Of a DNA stretch of 46,496 nt, positions 36,717-46,496 are shown piece after piece. The translations under genes were made by a program, and so were the position numbers. Source of the DNA: Candidatus Anaerobiospirillum pullistercoris (GTDB lineage Bacteria > Pseudomonadota > Gammaproteobacteria > Enterobacterales > Succinivibrionaceae); the NCBI GenBank assembly GCA_019114785.1, contig DXEV01000084.1:1-46496 (forward strand). The letters are read 5' to 3'. Numbering within the stretch: position 1 is the first letter of the stretch; the number at the start of each line of letters is the position of its first letter. The notes beneath the pieces were generated by a model. It saw nothing but the letters and a program-made list of their open reading frames with translations. It was not told where the DNA came from and did not search any database.

Positions 36717-36819
36717 GTTGGTTTTGGCCCTGTGGTTTGAGGCTCATGGGGTTGGTTTAGTTTGCATGAGCGGCTTAGGGAGCCGCCATTGTTTTGTCTC
36801 AAGATTGGTTGAGGTGGTT

Positions 36820-37980
36820 ATGGCCCAAGCAAAGTATTACGTCTTGCTCTTCTTAGTATGCTTGATCTGGGGCGCAACTCCGGCCAGCGGTAAATTCACC
36901 GTTGATGCCTTTTCTCCGCTAATGATCACCGGTATGCGTTTTGCGCTGATTGCACTGGTGCTGTTTACGTGGTTGTTTTTGACTCGTGATAAAAAGAGTT
37001 TGCGGCCACCAAAAGATGTGCTAATTGTGACCTTTTTCATGGGCGTGATGGGCATCTTAGTGCACAACGGCTTACTCTTTACTGGCTTAAATTACACGAC
37101 CGCCACCAATACGGCTCTGATCGAGAGTATTGGCCCAACTGCGACTACTTTGCTGGCTTTCTTGTTTTTAGGTGAGCGCCTAAATCCTTTAGGCTGGGTT
37201 GGTATTGCCGTTTCTTGCGTGGGTGCGCTGACCATTGTGACCAAAGGTTCCATCAGTGTGCTCATTAACCTCTCCTTCAATATTGGCGATATCTTGATCC
37301 TCATCTGTGAGGTCGCATGGTCTTGCTATGTCGTGATCTCGTGGCGTATTCATGGACGTTTAGGCACTATTGGTGTCACAGCATGGTCAGGTTTGTTTGG
37401 CTCATTACTCTGCTTTGCTGTGGGTGGAGTTACTGGCACTTTGCATGTGTATGAGGTTGGCACCAAGGCTCTGTTAGGTTTTGCCTATTTAGTGATCTTC
37501 TCTGGCATCTTTGCCTTTGTGGCATGGAATTTTGCCGTGCAGCAGGTCGGTGCTTCTAAGGCGGGCGTTTTTGTCTATATCGTTCCTCTGACTGGTGGTC
37601 TCTTTGGCGTGTTGCTCTTAGGTGAGCCACTGCATTATTCCCAGCTGGTAGGTGCAGCTCTGATCTTGTCAGGTGTGGTAGTGACAGTGAAAGCCAAGGT
37701 AAAGATCCGTGAGGAAAAGAAGGCGGAAAGTGGTTCTGCCTCAGAGGAAAAGGATCTGCTCAAGAAATTCCCAGAGCTGGCCGAAGCCCACAATGCAAAG
37801 TTGGCAGCCGATGGTGTGACTTTAACTAAGCCTCACGGTGAGAAAGCAGCCGAGATGTCGGCAATTGCTGCGATCATGGCAGAGGACGATGCTTCAGCAG
37901 ATCTCTCGCCTGTAGCGGCTAAACCAGCCGCATCAGAGGCGGTTAAGGCAGAGCCAGCACCTGAGAAGGCTCAGTCTTAA
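36820..37980 (+). CDS. EamA/DMT-family transporter with an acidic Ala-rich tail
   Basis: Inner-membrane drug/metabolite exporter family; substrate unknown. Ten hydrophobic segments form two EamA repeats. The first contains LIWGATPASGKFTVDAFSP, FTGLNYTTATNTALI and FLFLGERLNPLGWVG. The second contains FNIGDILILICEVAWSCY, FAVQQVGASKAGVFVYIVPLTGG and LLGEPLHYSQLVGAALILSGV. After residue about 295 a roughly 90-residue Glu/Lys/Ala-rich hydrophilic tail follows, ending APEKAQS. ATG at 36820 with GAGGTGG 4-9 bases upstream; the longer frame from 36715 overlaps the hairpin. It occupies the slot that yjeH, an unrelated amino-acid exporter, holds in E. coli. Confidence 0.92.
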   Translation: MAQAKYYVLLFLVCLIWGATPASGKFTVDAFSPLMITGMRFALIALVLFTWLFLTRDKKSLRPPKDVLIVTFFMGVMGILVHNGLLFTGLNYTTATNTALIESIGPTATTLLAFLFLGERLNPLGWVGIAVSCVGALTIVTKGSISVLINLSFNIGDILILICEVAWSCYVVISWRIHGRLGTIGVTAWSGLFGSLLCFAVGGVTGTLHVYEVGTKALLGFAYLVIFSGIFAFVAWNFAVQQVGASKAGVFVYIVPLTGGLFGVLLLGEPLHYSQLVGAALILSGVVVTVKAKVKIREEKKAESGSASEEKDLLKKFPELAEAHNAKLAADGVTLTKPHGEKAAEMSAIAAIMAEDDASADLSPVAAKPAASEAVKAEPAPEKAQS

Positions 37981-38430
37981 GGAAGATCTTTTCTCGTCTT
38001 TTGCTCTTTTAGGCTTTGTTATTTGGGGCTGGGGATTACTCCCCAAGCCCCTGCAAGCGGCTGTTAGAACCAAAGCTATGTGAGGGCAAAAGCCTATTCC
38101 AATCACCTTGTAAGGGTGATCAAAAAAATTTTGCCCCATGCCCTTGAAATCAAAAAAGCCTATCCCCATATAAACAAGTGTTCGAGAAAAGCTGCGTTTG
38201 GTTTGCATGAGGGGCGGTTTGAGGATAGTCCCTAGTGTCTTAGGGTTACGAATTGTTCCTCACAAGCCCAGCGTAGTTTTTCGCCATCATGCCACTTGCC
38301 TCAGTGCAGTGCTTATGTTGTGTAAGCGTGGCAGGCATACAGTTTTTTAGCGTTTAGTGCTGATCTTGAGACCTAAGAGCGTCGCTCTTTAGTGCTCTTG
38401 AGGTTTGTTGTTACGGACGTTTTAGTAGAT
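37981..38430. other. 450-base spacer EamA gene-groES
   Basis: Strong hairpin GGGGCT-GGGGA-TTAC-TCCCC-AAGCCCC (38025-38051, one bulge) without a 3' T run. Small inverted repeat ATCACC/GGTGAT (38103-38120). A sigma-32 promoter, annotated separately. No CIRCE (TTAGCACTC-N9-GAGTGCTAA) is present. Confidence 0.7.
38143..38171 (+). promoter_or_regulatory. Sigma-32 (RpoH) heat-shock promoter of groES-groEL
   Basis: CTTGAAA (38143-38149), 14-base spacer, CCCCATAT (38164-38171). This matches the CTTGAAA-N13-15-CCCCATNT consensus fully. The predicted transcript starts about 250 bases before groES. Confidence 0.88.
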
Positions 38431-38721
38431 ATGAACTTAATTCCTTTACACGATCGTGTGATCGTTAAGCCATTTGAGGTTGAGACTAAGTCTGCAGGCG
38501 GTATCTTATTAGGTTCCGCTGCTCAAAAGTCAACTCGCGGTAAGGTTCTGGCCGTGGGTAAAGGCCGTCTTTTAGACAATGGCCAGTTGGCTCCTGTTGA
38601 CGTTAAGGTCGGTGATACCGTGATCTTCAACGAAGGTTACGGCACCAAGAAGGAGCAATTAGACGGTGAGGAAGTCTTTATCCTCTCCGAGAGCGATATT
38701 CTGGCTGTTGTTTCTGAATAA
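38431..38721 (+). CDS. groES: Co-chaperonin GroES
   Basis: Heptameric lid of the GroEL chamber. [24 protein letters not shown] in pieces, with the mobile loop [25 protein letters not shown] and [19 protein letters not shown]. 96 residues, standard. ATG at 38431 matches the family start; the frame from 38392 is not needed. groEL starts 27 bases after the stop. Confidence 0.97.
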   Translation: MNLIPLHDRVIVKPFEVETKSAGGILLGSAAQKSTRGKVLAVGKGRLLDNGQLAPVDVKVGDTVIFNEGYGTKKEQLDGEEVFILSESDILAVVSE

Positions 38722-38736
38722 GATTGGGTTGGCTAA

Positions 38737-40407
<1,671 letters not shown>

Positions 40408-40507
40408 TCAAGCCCCAAGCTGACTCATAAGCTTATAAGCTAGCTTCTTATATAGCTAGTGTGCGCTTCGCTGACAGCGCTAAAGTGCTGACAGCGCTGC
40501 AAAAAGA

Positions 40508-40538
40508 GGTCTAGGACGAAAAGTCTTAGGCCTTTTTT
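40508..40538 (+). terminator. groES-groEL terminator
   Basis: GGTCTAGGAC (40508-40517)/GTCTTAGGCC (40523-40532), 10 pairs including G-U, loop GAAAA, then T6. Confidence 0.85.
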
Positions 40539-40601
40539 GTTGGCCTTTTGGTGACGTAAAATTACGAACCCAAGTGCAGCGGGCTCAGTTTTTCCTAAGT
40601 C

Positions 40602-40703
40602 ATGAGTTTTAATCTGCAAGATATAACAGGTGCTCAGGATCAGATATTGACCCTGTTGGAGCCTACTGGGGTGCTTTTGGCTAAGCCAGAGCAAAAGATC
40701 TAA
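40602..40703 (+). CDS. Possible 33-residue small protein, unsupported beyond an open frame
   Basis: ATG to TAA encoding MSFNLQDITGAQDQILTLLE and 13 more residues. Codons resemble those of the neighbours, and a helix is plausible. There is no good Shine-Dalgarno and an in-frame stop lies two codons upstream. It could be chance or a remnant of a longer gene. Confidence 0.2.
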   Translation: MSFNLQDITGAQDQILTLLEPTGVLLAKPEQKI

Positions 40704-40746
40704 TAGCAGTCCCAGACTGAGCCTCAGAGCAGAGCAAGGAGATCAC

Positions 40747-41484
40747 GTGGCTATCATAAGCTGGTATACCCTGATTGGCTTATTGGCGCAATTAGCCTTT
40801 ATGGCACGCATGCTTGTGCAGTGGATCATGTCTGAGCGTGCTCATAAGGTGGTTAATCCTGCGCTTTTCTGGTGGCTGTCGCTCTTTGGCGCTTTGACCA
40901 TGAGCTTCTATGGTTTCTTGCGTCAAGATCTGGCTATTCTGTTGGGACAGTTGGTGTCCTTTTACGTCTACATCTACAATCTCAAGCTCAAAGGAGAGCT
41001 GTTTAGGATCTCCAAATTAGGAGCGGTGGCGGTGATTTTGACACCGCTTGTGCTGCTAGCTTTAGAGCTGCGTGATACCGAGGCTTTTGCCGCTATCTTT
41101 TTAAACCAAGAGGCGATCCCTTATTATTGGTTGGCTTTTGGCATGATTGGCCAATTCCTGTTTACCTTTCGTTTTATCTACCAGCTGGTAGTTTCACATC
41201 GCTCGCAGCAATCGGTATTACCTCCAAAATTTTGGTATATCAGTTTATTAGCTGCTTTAATGGTGCAGATCTACGGTATTTATCGCCTTGATATCGTGCT
41301 GATTCTTGGACAGGTAGGCGGTATTGTTACCTACGTGCGCAATATTATGTTGGCACGACGCAGTGCTCATGAGGAACAAGCAGCCGCTGTCGAGGCCAGT
41401 GCCTCGGTCGGAGATAGTGTCACGGCTGTCACGGCTGCAGATGCAGTCGCCTCTGGAGGGTCTGCAACTCAAATTAGGGAATAG
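40747..41484 (+). CDS. LAB_N-domain membrane protein (lipid-A-disaccharide synthase N-terminal-like), duplicated
   Basis: About six hydrophobic segments built from two copies of the LAB_N fold: residues about 4-72 (LIGLLAQLAFMARMLVQWI, LFWWLSLFGALTMSFYGFLRQD) and about 124-198 (AFGMIGQFLFTFRFIYQLVVSH, FWYISLLAALMVQIYGIYRLD). The domain occurs N-terminal to LpxB in some bacteria and as stand-alone proteins near glycolipid glycosyltransferases; biochemical role unsettled. The tail after about 205 is Ala/Val/Ser-rich. GTG start with AAGGAG 6 bases upstream. First gene of the glycolipid cluster. Confidence 0.88.
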   Translation: MAIISWYTLIGLLAQLAFMARMLVQWIMSERAHKVVNPALFWWLSLFGALTMSFYGFLRQDLAILLGQLVSFYVYIYNLKLKGELFRISKLGAVAVILTPLVLLALELRDTEAFAAIFLNQEAIPYYWLAFGMIGQFLFTFRFIYQLVVSHRSQQSVLPPKFWYISLLAALMVQIYGIYRLDIVLILGQVGGIVTYVRNIMLARRSAHEEQAAAVEASASVGDSVTAVTAADAVASGGSATQIRE

Positions 41485-41668
41485 GAAAAATTTGCCGTGC
41501 CATGGCAGGGGCATGGAGCCTTGCCTGCACTGTCAGTGGTAATTGTTGGCGGGTAATGTTCTTGCGTGCATAATGTGAGAAAGGATTTTGGCTTTCAGGG
41601 GTAAGGAAGCCTGCAATTAGGCAGTTAGAGGTGAGAGCAGCTGCCATCGGATTTAGCTGAGGTGATTT

Positions 41669-44011
41669 GTGATCTCCAATAAAAGCTATGTGCTCATGCT
41701 TACGCTGCTGGTGCTTGCCTTTGTGCCTGCTATTTTGCTGCGTGATTTCAATCTCGTTAATGAGCTCAACTATCTGGATATAGCGCAAGATGCTTTAGAT
41801 CGTGGAGCCTTTTTCACCTTTTACCAAAATGGAGTGCCTTACGCCGATAAGCCTCCAACCTACCTCTGGCTGTGCATGTTTGGCCTATACTTCTTTGGGC
41901 CGCACTATGCCATGTCTTTTTTGTTGCTCGTCTCCGTTCTGTCTCTAGTTTTCCTTATTGCGATCTTAGATCGGGCTTTTGGCTCTGACTTCCGTCACCA
42001 AGAGCGTCTGCTCCTGATGCTGGGCAGTGCGGCAATGCTATTTGCCGATGTCTGTGCGTTGCTCGGACGTATGGATATGATTTTTGCGGCTGTGATGCTG
42101 CTTGCCTACTTAAAGCTGATTAAGCGTTATAGCCTGATCAAAACCCAAAAGCGTAACGATCGCTTGGATGGCCATGGACACTCTGAGCGCCGAGGAAAAC
42201 TGGCACCAGTTAAATACGGCAACTTAGCGATCCCTCTGTGCTTGTTTGCTGGCATTTTTATTAAGGGGCCATATGCCCTGATCATGCCAGTGGTGGGATT
42301 AATCTTAGTTCTGCTGTACAACCACGACCTCAAGCGTTTCTTTGTGGTTTTTCGCCCATATTACTTACTCATTATTCTCTTGCTCTGTGCTTTGTGGGCT
42401 TTAGGAGTATATGCAGAGGGTGGCAGCGCTTATTTAGAGAACCTGTTCATTACCCAGTCGGCCGAGCGCTTAGCTGGCCATCTGGGCCATCCAGAGCCGG
42501 TATATTACTTCCTGCAAAATTATCCGCTACTGACCTTACCGATCAGCCTCAGTGCTTTGTATTTTATGGGCTGGCACCTGTATCATGCGATGCAGAATAG
42601 ACGTATTAGCCCAGAGCAAAGACAGCCAGTGTTGAGCCTGAAGCAACAGGCTAGTCTCTTTTTCTTTTTAGCAGTGTTGCTGGTGGTGACTATTCCTTCC
42701 TCCAAGCTGGAGATCTATTTACTGCCAGGCGTGTTACCACTGTTTTATTACGTGGTTTTGTCCTATCGACAATTCCATGCACTGCATCGCGGCATCGATC
42801 TGAGTTTTGAGCAGGATTACCTCATGGTGCCGGAGTCTGCCTATCAAAGGGCATACCGTACCAATAATCGAGAGCTATCTGCTAAGTCGGTAGCTAGCGC
42901 CACCGCTACTGCTACTTCAGCGGTCTCCACCGCTGTGGCTGTCGCAGCCGCCTCTGTAGGCAACGCGGCCAAGGCTTCAGCATCTGCCACTACCTCAGAT
43001 GCGGCTGAGCCTAGTGCTCAAGCTCTGAGCAAGACACATGGCTCTGTGCAGTTTCATCTAGCCGAAGAGGATGAGTCCTCTCCACAGTCAGTGTTGCCTG
43101 AGGCTTCAGCGCAGACCAAGGAAGAGCCTCTTGCGGAGCGCTTACAAGAGGTTGCAGCAGCTGAAGAAAATCTGCCTGCAAGCGTTGTCCAGACTGAAGA
43201 GGAAGAGACTGACGATGCTGAGATCTCTCAACACTGGGGATTAGAGATTGAGGACAAAGGCTTTATGCTGGCGGGCTTGAAGTCTCGTGGCGAGCGTGTG
43301 CCTTTGCCATTGCTCCTTAATCTATCCTTACTCTTACCTTTGCTTGCGTATGTGGGCTTGTTAGTGGCCTATGTAGTGCTCTACCAGCGTATACCGCAGC
43401 TGCAAGATCCTATGGTGGCTATCGCTTTTAGCGTACTGGCCTTTTGCAGCTTAGGAGCGATCTTCTTCCTCGTTAATCGTTTGTTTTTGTTTGCCTTAGC
43501 CGGTGCGGGCATAGCAACCTTAGGTCTAGTGTTCTTTGCTGGTTTGGCTATGCCTTTCCTCAATAATTATTTAGGTGTGGGCGCAATGGTCAAACAGATC
43601 AGTGCAGCTATAGACCAAGGCGCTAATCCTCAGGTGTGTGCTTTTAACTACCGCAACACATATGCCTTGGATGTGTACGATCGACGCTTGGTCTTGATCG
43701 CAGATCCTGCCTCTTTGGATGAGTGTTTAGAACAAAACTTTAATGTCATGTTCTCGCGTAAGGCTATACGCAATGCTCCTGAAGATGCCCAGCGTTTACA
43801 AGAACTGGGGGCTGAGAGCATAGGAGATAATTTGCTCTTACTCTCGCACATCAACCAAAGCAGTCTAAGCGCTCCGTATGCGGGCACAGCGCCACTAGCC
43901 CCAACCTCAACCTCATCCCCTGCAGCTGTTGCTGGAGCAGCTGATACTGCTGACGCTGCTGCAACGGTGCAGACGTTGACGCTGCCTTCAGCGCAGCAAT
44001 CATCAAGGTAG
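41669..44011 (+). CDS. ArnT/RgtA-like GT-C (GT39/GT83-type) glycosyltransferase with a low-complexity insert
   Basis: Polytopic membrane enzyme expected to transfer a sugar from a polyprenyl-phosphate donor in the periplasm. The N-terminal catalytic loop NELNYLDIAQDAL and YADKPPTYLWL follows the ArnT-family acidic-motif-plus-DKPP pattern. Many TM helices follow, with FIKGPYALIMPVVG, then TIPSSKLEIYLLPGVLPLFYYV. Residues about 405-535 are a hydrophilic Ala/Ser/Thr then Glu-rich insertion; more TMs and a small C-terminal domain follow. The tail is Ala/Ser/Pro-rich. 780 residues against about 550 for ArnT. GTG start at 41669 with GAGGTG upstream. Confidence 0.88.
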   Translation: MISNKSYVLMLTLLVLAFVPAILLRDFNLVNELNYLDIAQDALDRGAFFTFYQNGVPYADKPPTYLWLCMFGLYFFGPHYAMSFLLLVSVLSLVFLIAILDRAFGSDFRHQERLLLMLGSAAMLFADVCALLGRMDMIFAAVMLLAYLKLIKRYSLIKTQKRNDRLDGHGHSERRGKLAPVKYGNLAIPLCLFAGIFIKGPYALIMPVVGLILVLLYNHDLKRFFVVFRPYYLLIILLLCALWALGVYAEGGSAYLENLFITQSAERLAGHLGHPEPVYYFLQNYPLLTLPISLSALYFMGWHLYHAMQNRRISPEQRQPVLSLKQQASLFFFLAVLLVVTIPSSKLEIYLLPGVLPLFYYVVLSYRQFHALHRGIDLSFEQDYLMVPESAYQRAYRTNNRELSAKSVASATATATSAVSTAVAVAAASVGNAAKASASATTSDAAEPSAQALSKTHGSVQFHLAEEDESSPQSVLPEASAQTKEEPLAERLQEVAAAEENLPASVVQTEEEETDDAEISQHWGLEIEDKGFMLAGLKSRGERVPLPLLLNLSLLLPLLAYVGLLVAYVVLYQRIPQLQDPMVAIAFSVLAFCSLGAIFFLVNRLFLFALAGAGIATLGLVFFAGLAMPFLNNYLGVGAMVKQISAAIDQGANPQVCAFNYRNTYALDVYDRRLVLIADPASLDECLEQNFNVMFSRKAIRNAPEDAQRLQELGAESIGDNLLLLSHINQSSLSAPYAGTAPLAPTSTSSPAAVAGAADTADAAATVQTLTLPSAQQSSR

Positions 44012-44348
44012 CTATGCCCAGCTGTGACCGAGCAGGGGCCACAGCGCAATAGTTCAGGTCTGGGATTACGCGTAAGCTCTGATCTGCTGTTGCTTGTCTT
44101 CACTCCAACAAGAGGTAGGGGGAGATGGCTTATTTTTGCGGACGATAATGGGGTAATTACGAAGGTCTATCTGGCGTGAAGCTAGAGCTGGTGCGGTTTA
44201 CAGGCATTTTGCGCTACTCTGTTTGCACTGTTTTGGAATTTGGGAGCAAGATCCCGTCCTGAGCAAAATATGGCTCAGTTGTTTGTGGTTAAGGACACCG
44301 AGAGCCTTTTTCTTTGCGTGTATAGGTAAGGTAGCGAGGCCCAAAGTT
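44012..44348. other. 337-base spacer GT-C gene-epimerase gene
   Basis: No gene, no clear promoter and no strong hairpin. The upstream extension of the epimerase frame (44223-44348) reads WLSCLWLRTPRAFFFACIG and lacks family similarity. Confidence 0.5.
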
Positions 44349-45395
44349 ATGCGGGTATTAATCACCGGAGCGGCTGGCTTTATTGGCATGCACCTAAGCG
44401 CTGCTTTAATGCATCGTGGCCATCAGGTTGTTGGTTTCGATAATCTCTCTGGGATCACCTATGATCGTGAGCTCAAGCTAGCGCGACTTCGGAACTTAGG
44501 TCTAGAGATCAGTGAAGCTACGATGCAGCGTTTATCCGCCGGTGAAGCTTTACAAAAAGAGGGTTTTACCTTCTATCAGCAGGATCTGTGTGATCGCGAG
44601 AAGTTGCAAGCTTTAGTGTCTCAAGGGAATTTTGAGGTGGTGGTAAACCTTGCGGCCTTAGCTGGTGTGCGACTTTCCACAGAGATCCCTGAGCAGTATG
44701 TGCAGAGCAACTTCCAAGGCTTCTTTAATCTCCTTGAGGTGCTCAAGAGCCAGCCTGTGGAGCAGAGATCTCGCTTAGTTTTTGCCAGCTCCTCCTCTGT
44801 CTATGGCGATTGTAAGGTCGTGCCTTTTGCCGAGAGCAATACCGATATCAAGCCTAAATCGGTGTACGCTGCCACCAAGCAAATGGATGAGACCATCGCT
44901 TATGCCTATGCCTCGCTGTTTAAGATTGACGCTATTGGCTTGCGTTTCTTTACTGTCTATGGCCCTTATGGGCGGCCAGATATGGCTCCTTTCATCTTCC
45001 TCAAATCGTTCTTAGAGGGCAAAGAGATCACCTTATTTAATGAGGGTAAGTCGCGCCGTGATTTCACTTATGTCGGTGATATTGTTGAGGGCGTGGTAAA
45101 GGTGATCGAAGGCCCAGACCAAAGCGCTAAAGCTGTGCCTTTTGATGTCTTTAATATCGGTAATGGCTCCCCTGTGGGCTTGTTTGATTTTGTGCACACT
45201 TTAGAAGAGATCTCGGGTAAAAAAGCGCAGATCAAATTGGCGGGAATGCCAAAAGGTGATGTTGAACAGACTTACGCTGATGTCACCAAGCTGAAGCAGG
45301 TTTATGGCTATCAGCCACATACCAATTTGAGAGAAGGCTTACAGCATTTTTACGATTGGTACTGTGCTTTCTACAAGCCGCAGGCCCAAGCCTAG
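44349..45395 (+). CDS. UDP-glucuronate 4-epimerase-like NAD-dependent epimerase
   Basis: Extended short-chain dehydrogenase. GAAGFIG nucleotide loop at residues 7-13, FDNLSG, VVNLAALAGVRLSTE, ASSSSVYGD, catalytic Y173 and K177 in YAATK, GLRFFTVYGPYGRPDMAPF, GKSRRDFTYVGDIVEGV and GDVEQTYADVTKL. RFFTVYGPxGRPDMA with GKxRRDFTY is characteristic of UDP-GlcA 4-epimerases (LpsL/CapI type), which make UDP-galacturonate. 348 residues, usual. ATG at 44349; GAGG about 10 bases upstream. Substrate is inferred, not proven. Confidence 0.9.
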   Translation: MRVLITGAAGFIGMHLSAALMHRGHQVVGFDNLSGITYDRELKLARLRNLGLEISEATMQRLSAGEALQKEGFTFYQQDLCDREKLQALVSQGNFEVVVNLAALAGVRLSTEIPEQYVQSNFQGFFNLLEVLKSQPVEQRSRLVFASSSSVYGDCKVVPFAESNTDIKPKSVYAATKQMDETIAYAYASLFKIDAIGLRFFTVYGPYGRPDMAPFIFLKSFLEGKEITLFNEGKSRRDFTYVGDIVEGVVKVIEGPDQSAKAVPFDVFNIGNGSPVGLFDFVHTLEEISGKKAQIKLAGMPKGDVEQTYADVTKLKQVYGYQPHTNLREGLQHFYDWYCAFYKPQAQA

Positions 45396-45524
45396 CAGGC
45401 ACCGGCGCTGGTGTGCAGGTGCGTGTGCAGGCAGCTGCCAAAGTTTTTGAGTAGGTCACTTTTTCTGGTGAATTGGTGTGTTGAGGGTGAGAGGTTTTAG
45501 CCTCGCCCTGAGGAGAGAAAAACC

Positions 45525-46286
45525 ATGAGTCTCAATCTGCATGAGGCTTACGATCTTACGGTTGTGGTGCCTGTGTTTAACGAAGAAGAGAGCTTACCTT
45601 CGTTGTTTCAATCCTTACAGCAGTACCAGCAGCATAGTGCGATGCGGGTGTGCTTCCTCTGTGTTAATGATGGCTCTTCGGATCGATCGCTGGAAATTCT
45701 TAAGCAGCAGGTCGCCAATCATGAGCACTTCTTCTACATCTCTTTGCAGCACCGTACAGGTCTGACTGGTGCCTTAAAAGCAGGCTTTCATACCGCTACT
45801 ACTGAATGGGTGGGCTATATCGACGCTGATCTGCAGACCTTCCCTGAGGACTTTGATCTGCTCTGGCAAAAGAAAGATGAGGGTGATCTGATCTGCGGTA
45901 TCCGTGCTAAGCGTCATGACTCGTGGTCAAAGAAGATCCAGTCTAAGTTAGCCAATAAGATCCGTAATGCAGTGACTCACGATGGCTTTAGTGATACCAA
46001 TTGCCCGCTGAAGATCATGAAGACCAGCCTTGCGCAGCAATGGCCATTATTTAGTGGCATGCACCGCTTTTTGCCTGCACTGACTCTGTTATTTGGGAAA
46101 AAGGTGGTGGCTATGCCAGTACGTCACCAAGAGCGTAAGCATGGCAGCTCGAAGTTTAACTTTTTCAATCGCGCTTTTTCTGGTGCCTGTGACCTCTTAG
46201 TCTTTGTGTGGATGCGCCGTCGCTACCGTGCACCAGTCATCAAGGACAATAATTTAGAGATCGCCAACGAGCATCGCATTGATTAG
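45525..46286 (+). CDS. GT2 glycosyltransferase, DPM1/RgtE-like (polyprenyl-phosphate sugar synthase)
   Basis: GT-A fold enzyme expected to load a sugar from a UDP donor onto undecaprenyl phosphate on the cytoplasmic face. VVVPVFNEEESLPSLF, VNDGSSDRS (D49), LTGALKAGF, DADLQ at 100-104, then NCPLKIMKTS and a MHRFLPAL segment typical of DPM1/ArnC-like proteins. 253 residues with no C-terminal TM helices, unlike ArnC or GtrB, so more like RgtE/DPM1. Strong AGGAGAG before the ATG. Last gene of the cluster in the window. Confidence 0.92.
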   Translation: MSLNLHEAYDLTVVVPVFNEEESLPSLFQSLQQYQQHSAMRVCFLCVNDGSSDRSLEILKQQVANHEHFFYISLQHRTGLTGALKAGFHTATTEWVGYIDADLQTFPEDFDLLWQKKDEGDLICGIRAKRHDSWSKKIQSKLANKIRNAVTHDGFSDTNCPLKIMKTSLAQQWPLFSGMHRFLPALTLLFGKKVVAMPVRHQERKHGSSKFNFFNRAFSGACDLLVFVWMRRRYRAPVIKDNNLEIANEHRID

Positions 46287-46496
46287 CTGCTAAAGCGCAG
46301 CATTGTGAGGCGAGCAGCCTCTATGAGAAGACCATGGCTTAGCCCTATCAGGTCACGATACGGCTAGCTATGAATGGGCTTGCCACGGCTGGGCTAGCCA
46401 TGGCAGGTCTAACAGCACAGCAAGCAGGCCTCTTCTCGTTGCGGGTGAAGCAGGGGATAGGGCGGGCTAGTGTTAGAGCTCAAAAGTTCGTAGCCA
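46287..46496. other. Window end, non-coding as far as visible
   Basis: 210 bases with GCCATGG/GGCTAG-type short inverted repeats (CTAGCCATGGCAG near 46390-46402). No start codon with a ribosome site or frame continuing to the edge that I would defend. Confidence 0.4.

Larger units (their letters stand above)
40408..40746. other. Spacer groEL-LAB_N gene
   Basis: Contains the groESL terminator and a 33-codon frame (40602-40703), both listed separately. Otherwise nothing is recognised. Confidence 0.6.

Noticed and set aside
38107-38141. Second sigma-32 promoter (CTTGTAA ... CCCCATGC)
   Set aside because: The spacer is 20 bases, outside the normal 13-15.
38172-38430. CIRCE element ahead of groES
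   Set aside because: No TTAGCACTC-N9-GAGTGCTAA inverted repeat; only isolated TAGTGCTC words.

Overview
The window reads as ordinary chromosome of a gram-negative gammaproteobacterium. The order dsbD - fxsA - small transporter - groES - groEL matches the enterobacterial dsbD...fxsA-yjeH-groSL neighbourhood. AlaA, GlyA, AroQ, AccB/AccC, RibD/E/H, NusB and ThiL are all of gammaproteobacterial type. FabV, a pseudaminate synthase and frequent Ala/Lys/Pro-rich protein tails make me favour a host-associated member of the Aeromonadales/Succinivibrionaceae, but this placement is inference. By my start choices about 80% of the window is coding. Spacers are unusually long (often 200-800 bases, even inside classic operons) and full of short hairpins and duplications.

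Layout. 1-5.4 kb: 3' part of a bacterial SNF2 ATPase, then convergent alaA. 5.4-7.0 kb: dacB (PBP4-type). 7.5-9.8 kb: fabV and folD. 10.5-13 kb: an 804-residue membrane-anchored low-complexity protein of unknown role, convergent with accC. 13-17 kb: aroQ, accB and accC on the minus strand in the usual order but separated by 702 and 574 bases. 17.7-24.8 kb: glyA, then ribD, ribE, ribH, nusB and thiL on the plus strand (riboflavin synthesis, antitermination, thiamine cofactor). 25.1-26 kb: an FKBP-type periplasmic lipoprotein. 26.1-31.2 kb: a two-gene minus-strand unit, a RecD/Pif1-like helicase followed by a TPR protein, partly AT-rich. 31.2-31.7 kb: a spacer holding a long imperfect inverted repeat. 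31.7-35.4 kb: pseI and dsbD. 35.9-40.4 kb: fxsA, an EamA transporter and groES-groEL behind a textbook sigma-32 promoter. 40.7-46.3 kb: a glycolipid cluster of LAB_N membrane protein, ArnT-like GT-C glycosyltransferase, UDP-glucuronate 4-epimerase-like protein and DPM1-like GT2.

How the parts fit. The last four genes form a plausible pathway: UDP-GlcA to UDP-GalA (epimerase), to a polyprenyl-phosphate-linked sugar (GT2), to transfer onto a lipid acceptor in the periplasm (GT-C), with the LAB_N protein as membrane partner. The helicase/TPR pair is the best candidate for an undescribed system. A second theme is the grafting of long Ala/Lys/Pro low-complexity segments onto housekeeping enzymes: a histone-H1-like 108-residue tail on AccC, a roughly 200-residue insert in RibD, and smaller tails or inserts in the GT-C enzyme, EamA transporter, LAB_N protein and FKBP. 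I saw no rRNA, tRNA, CRISPR array, transposase or prophage gene.
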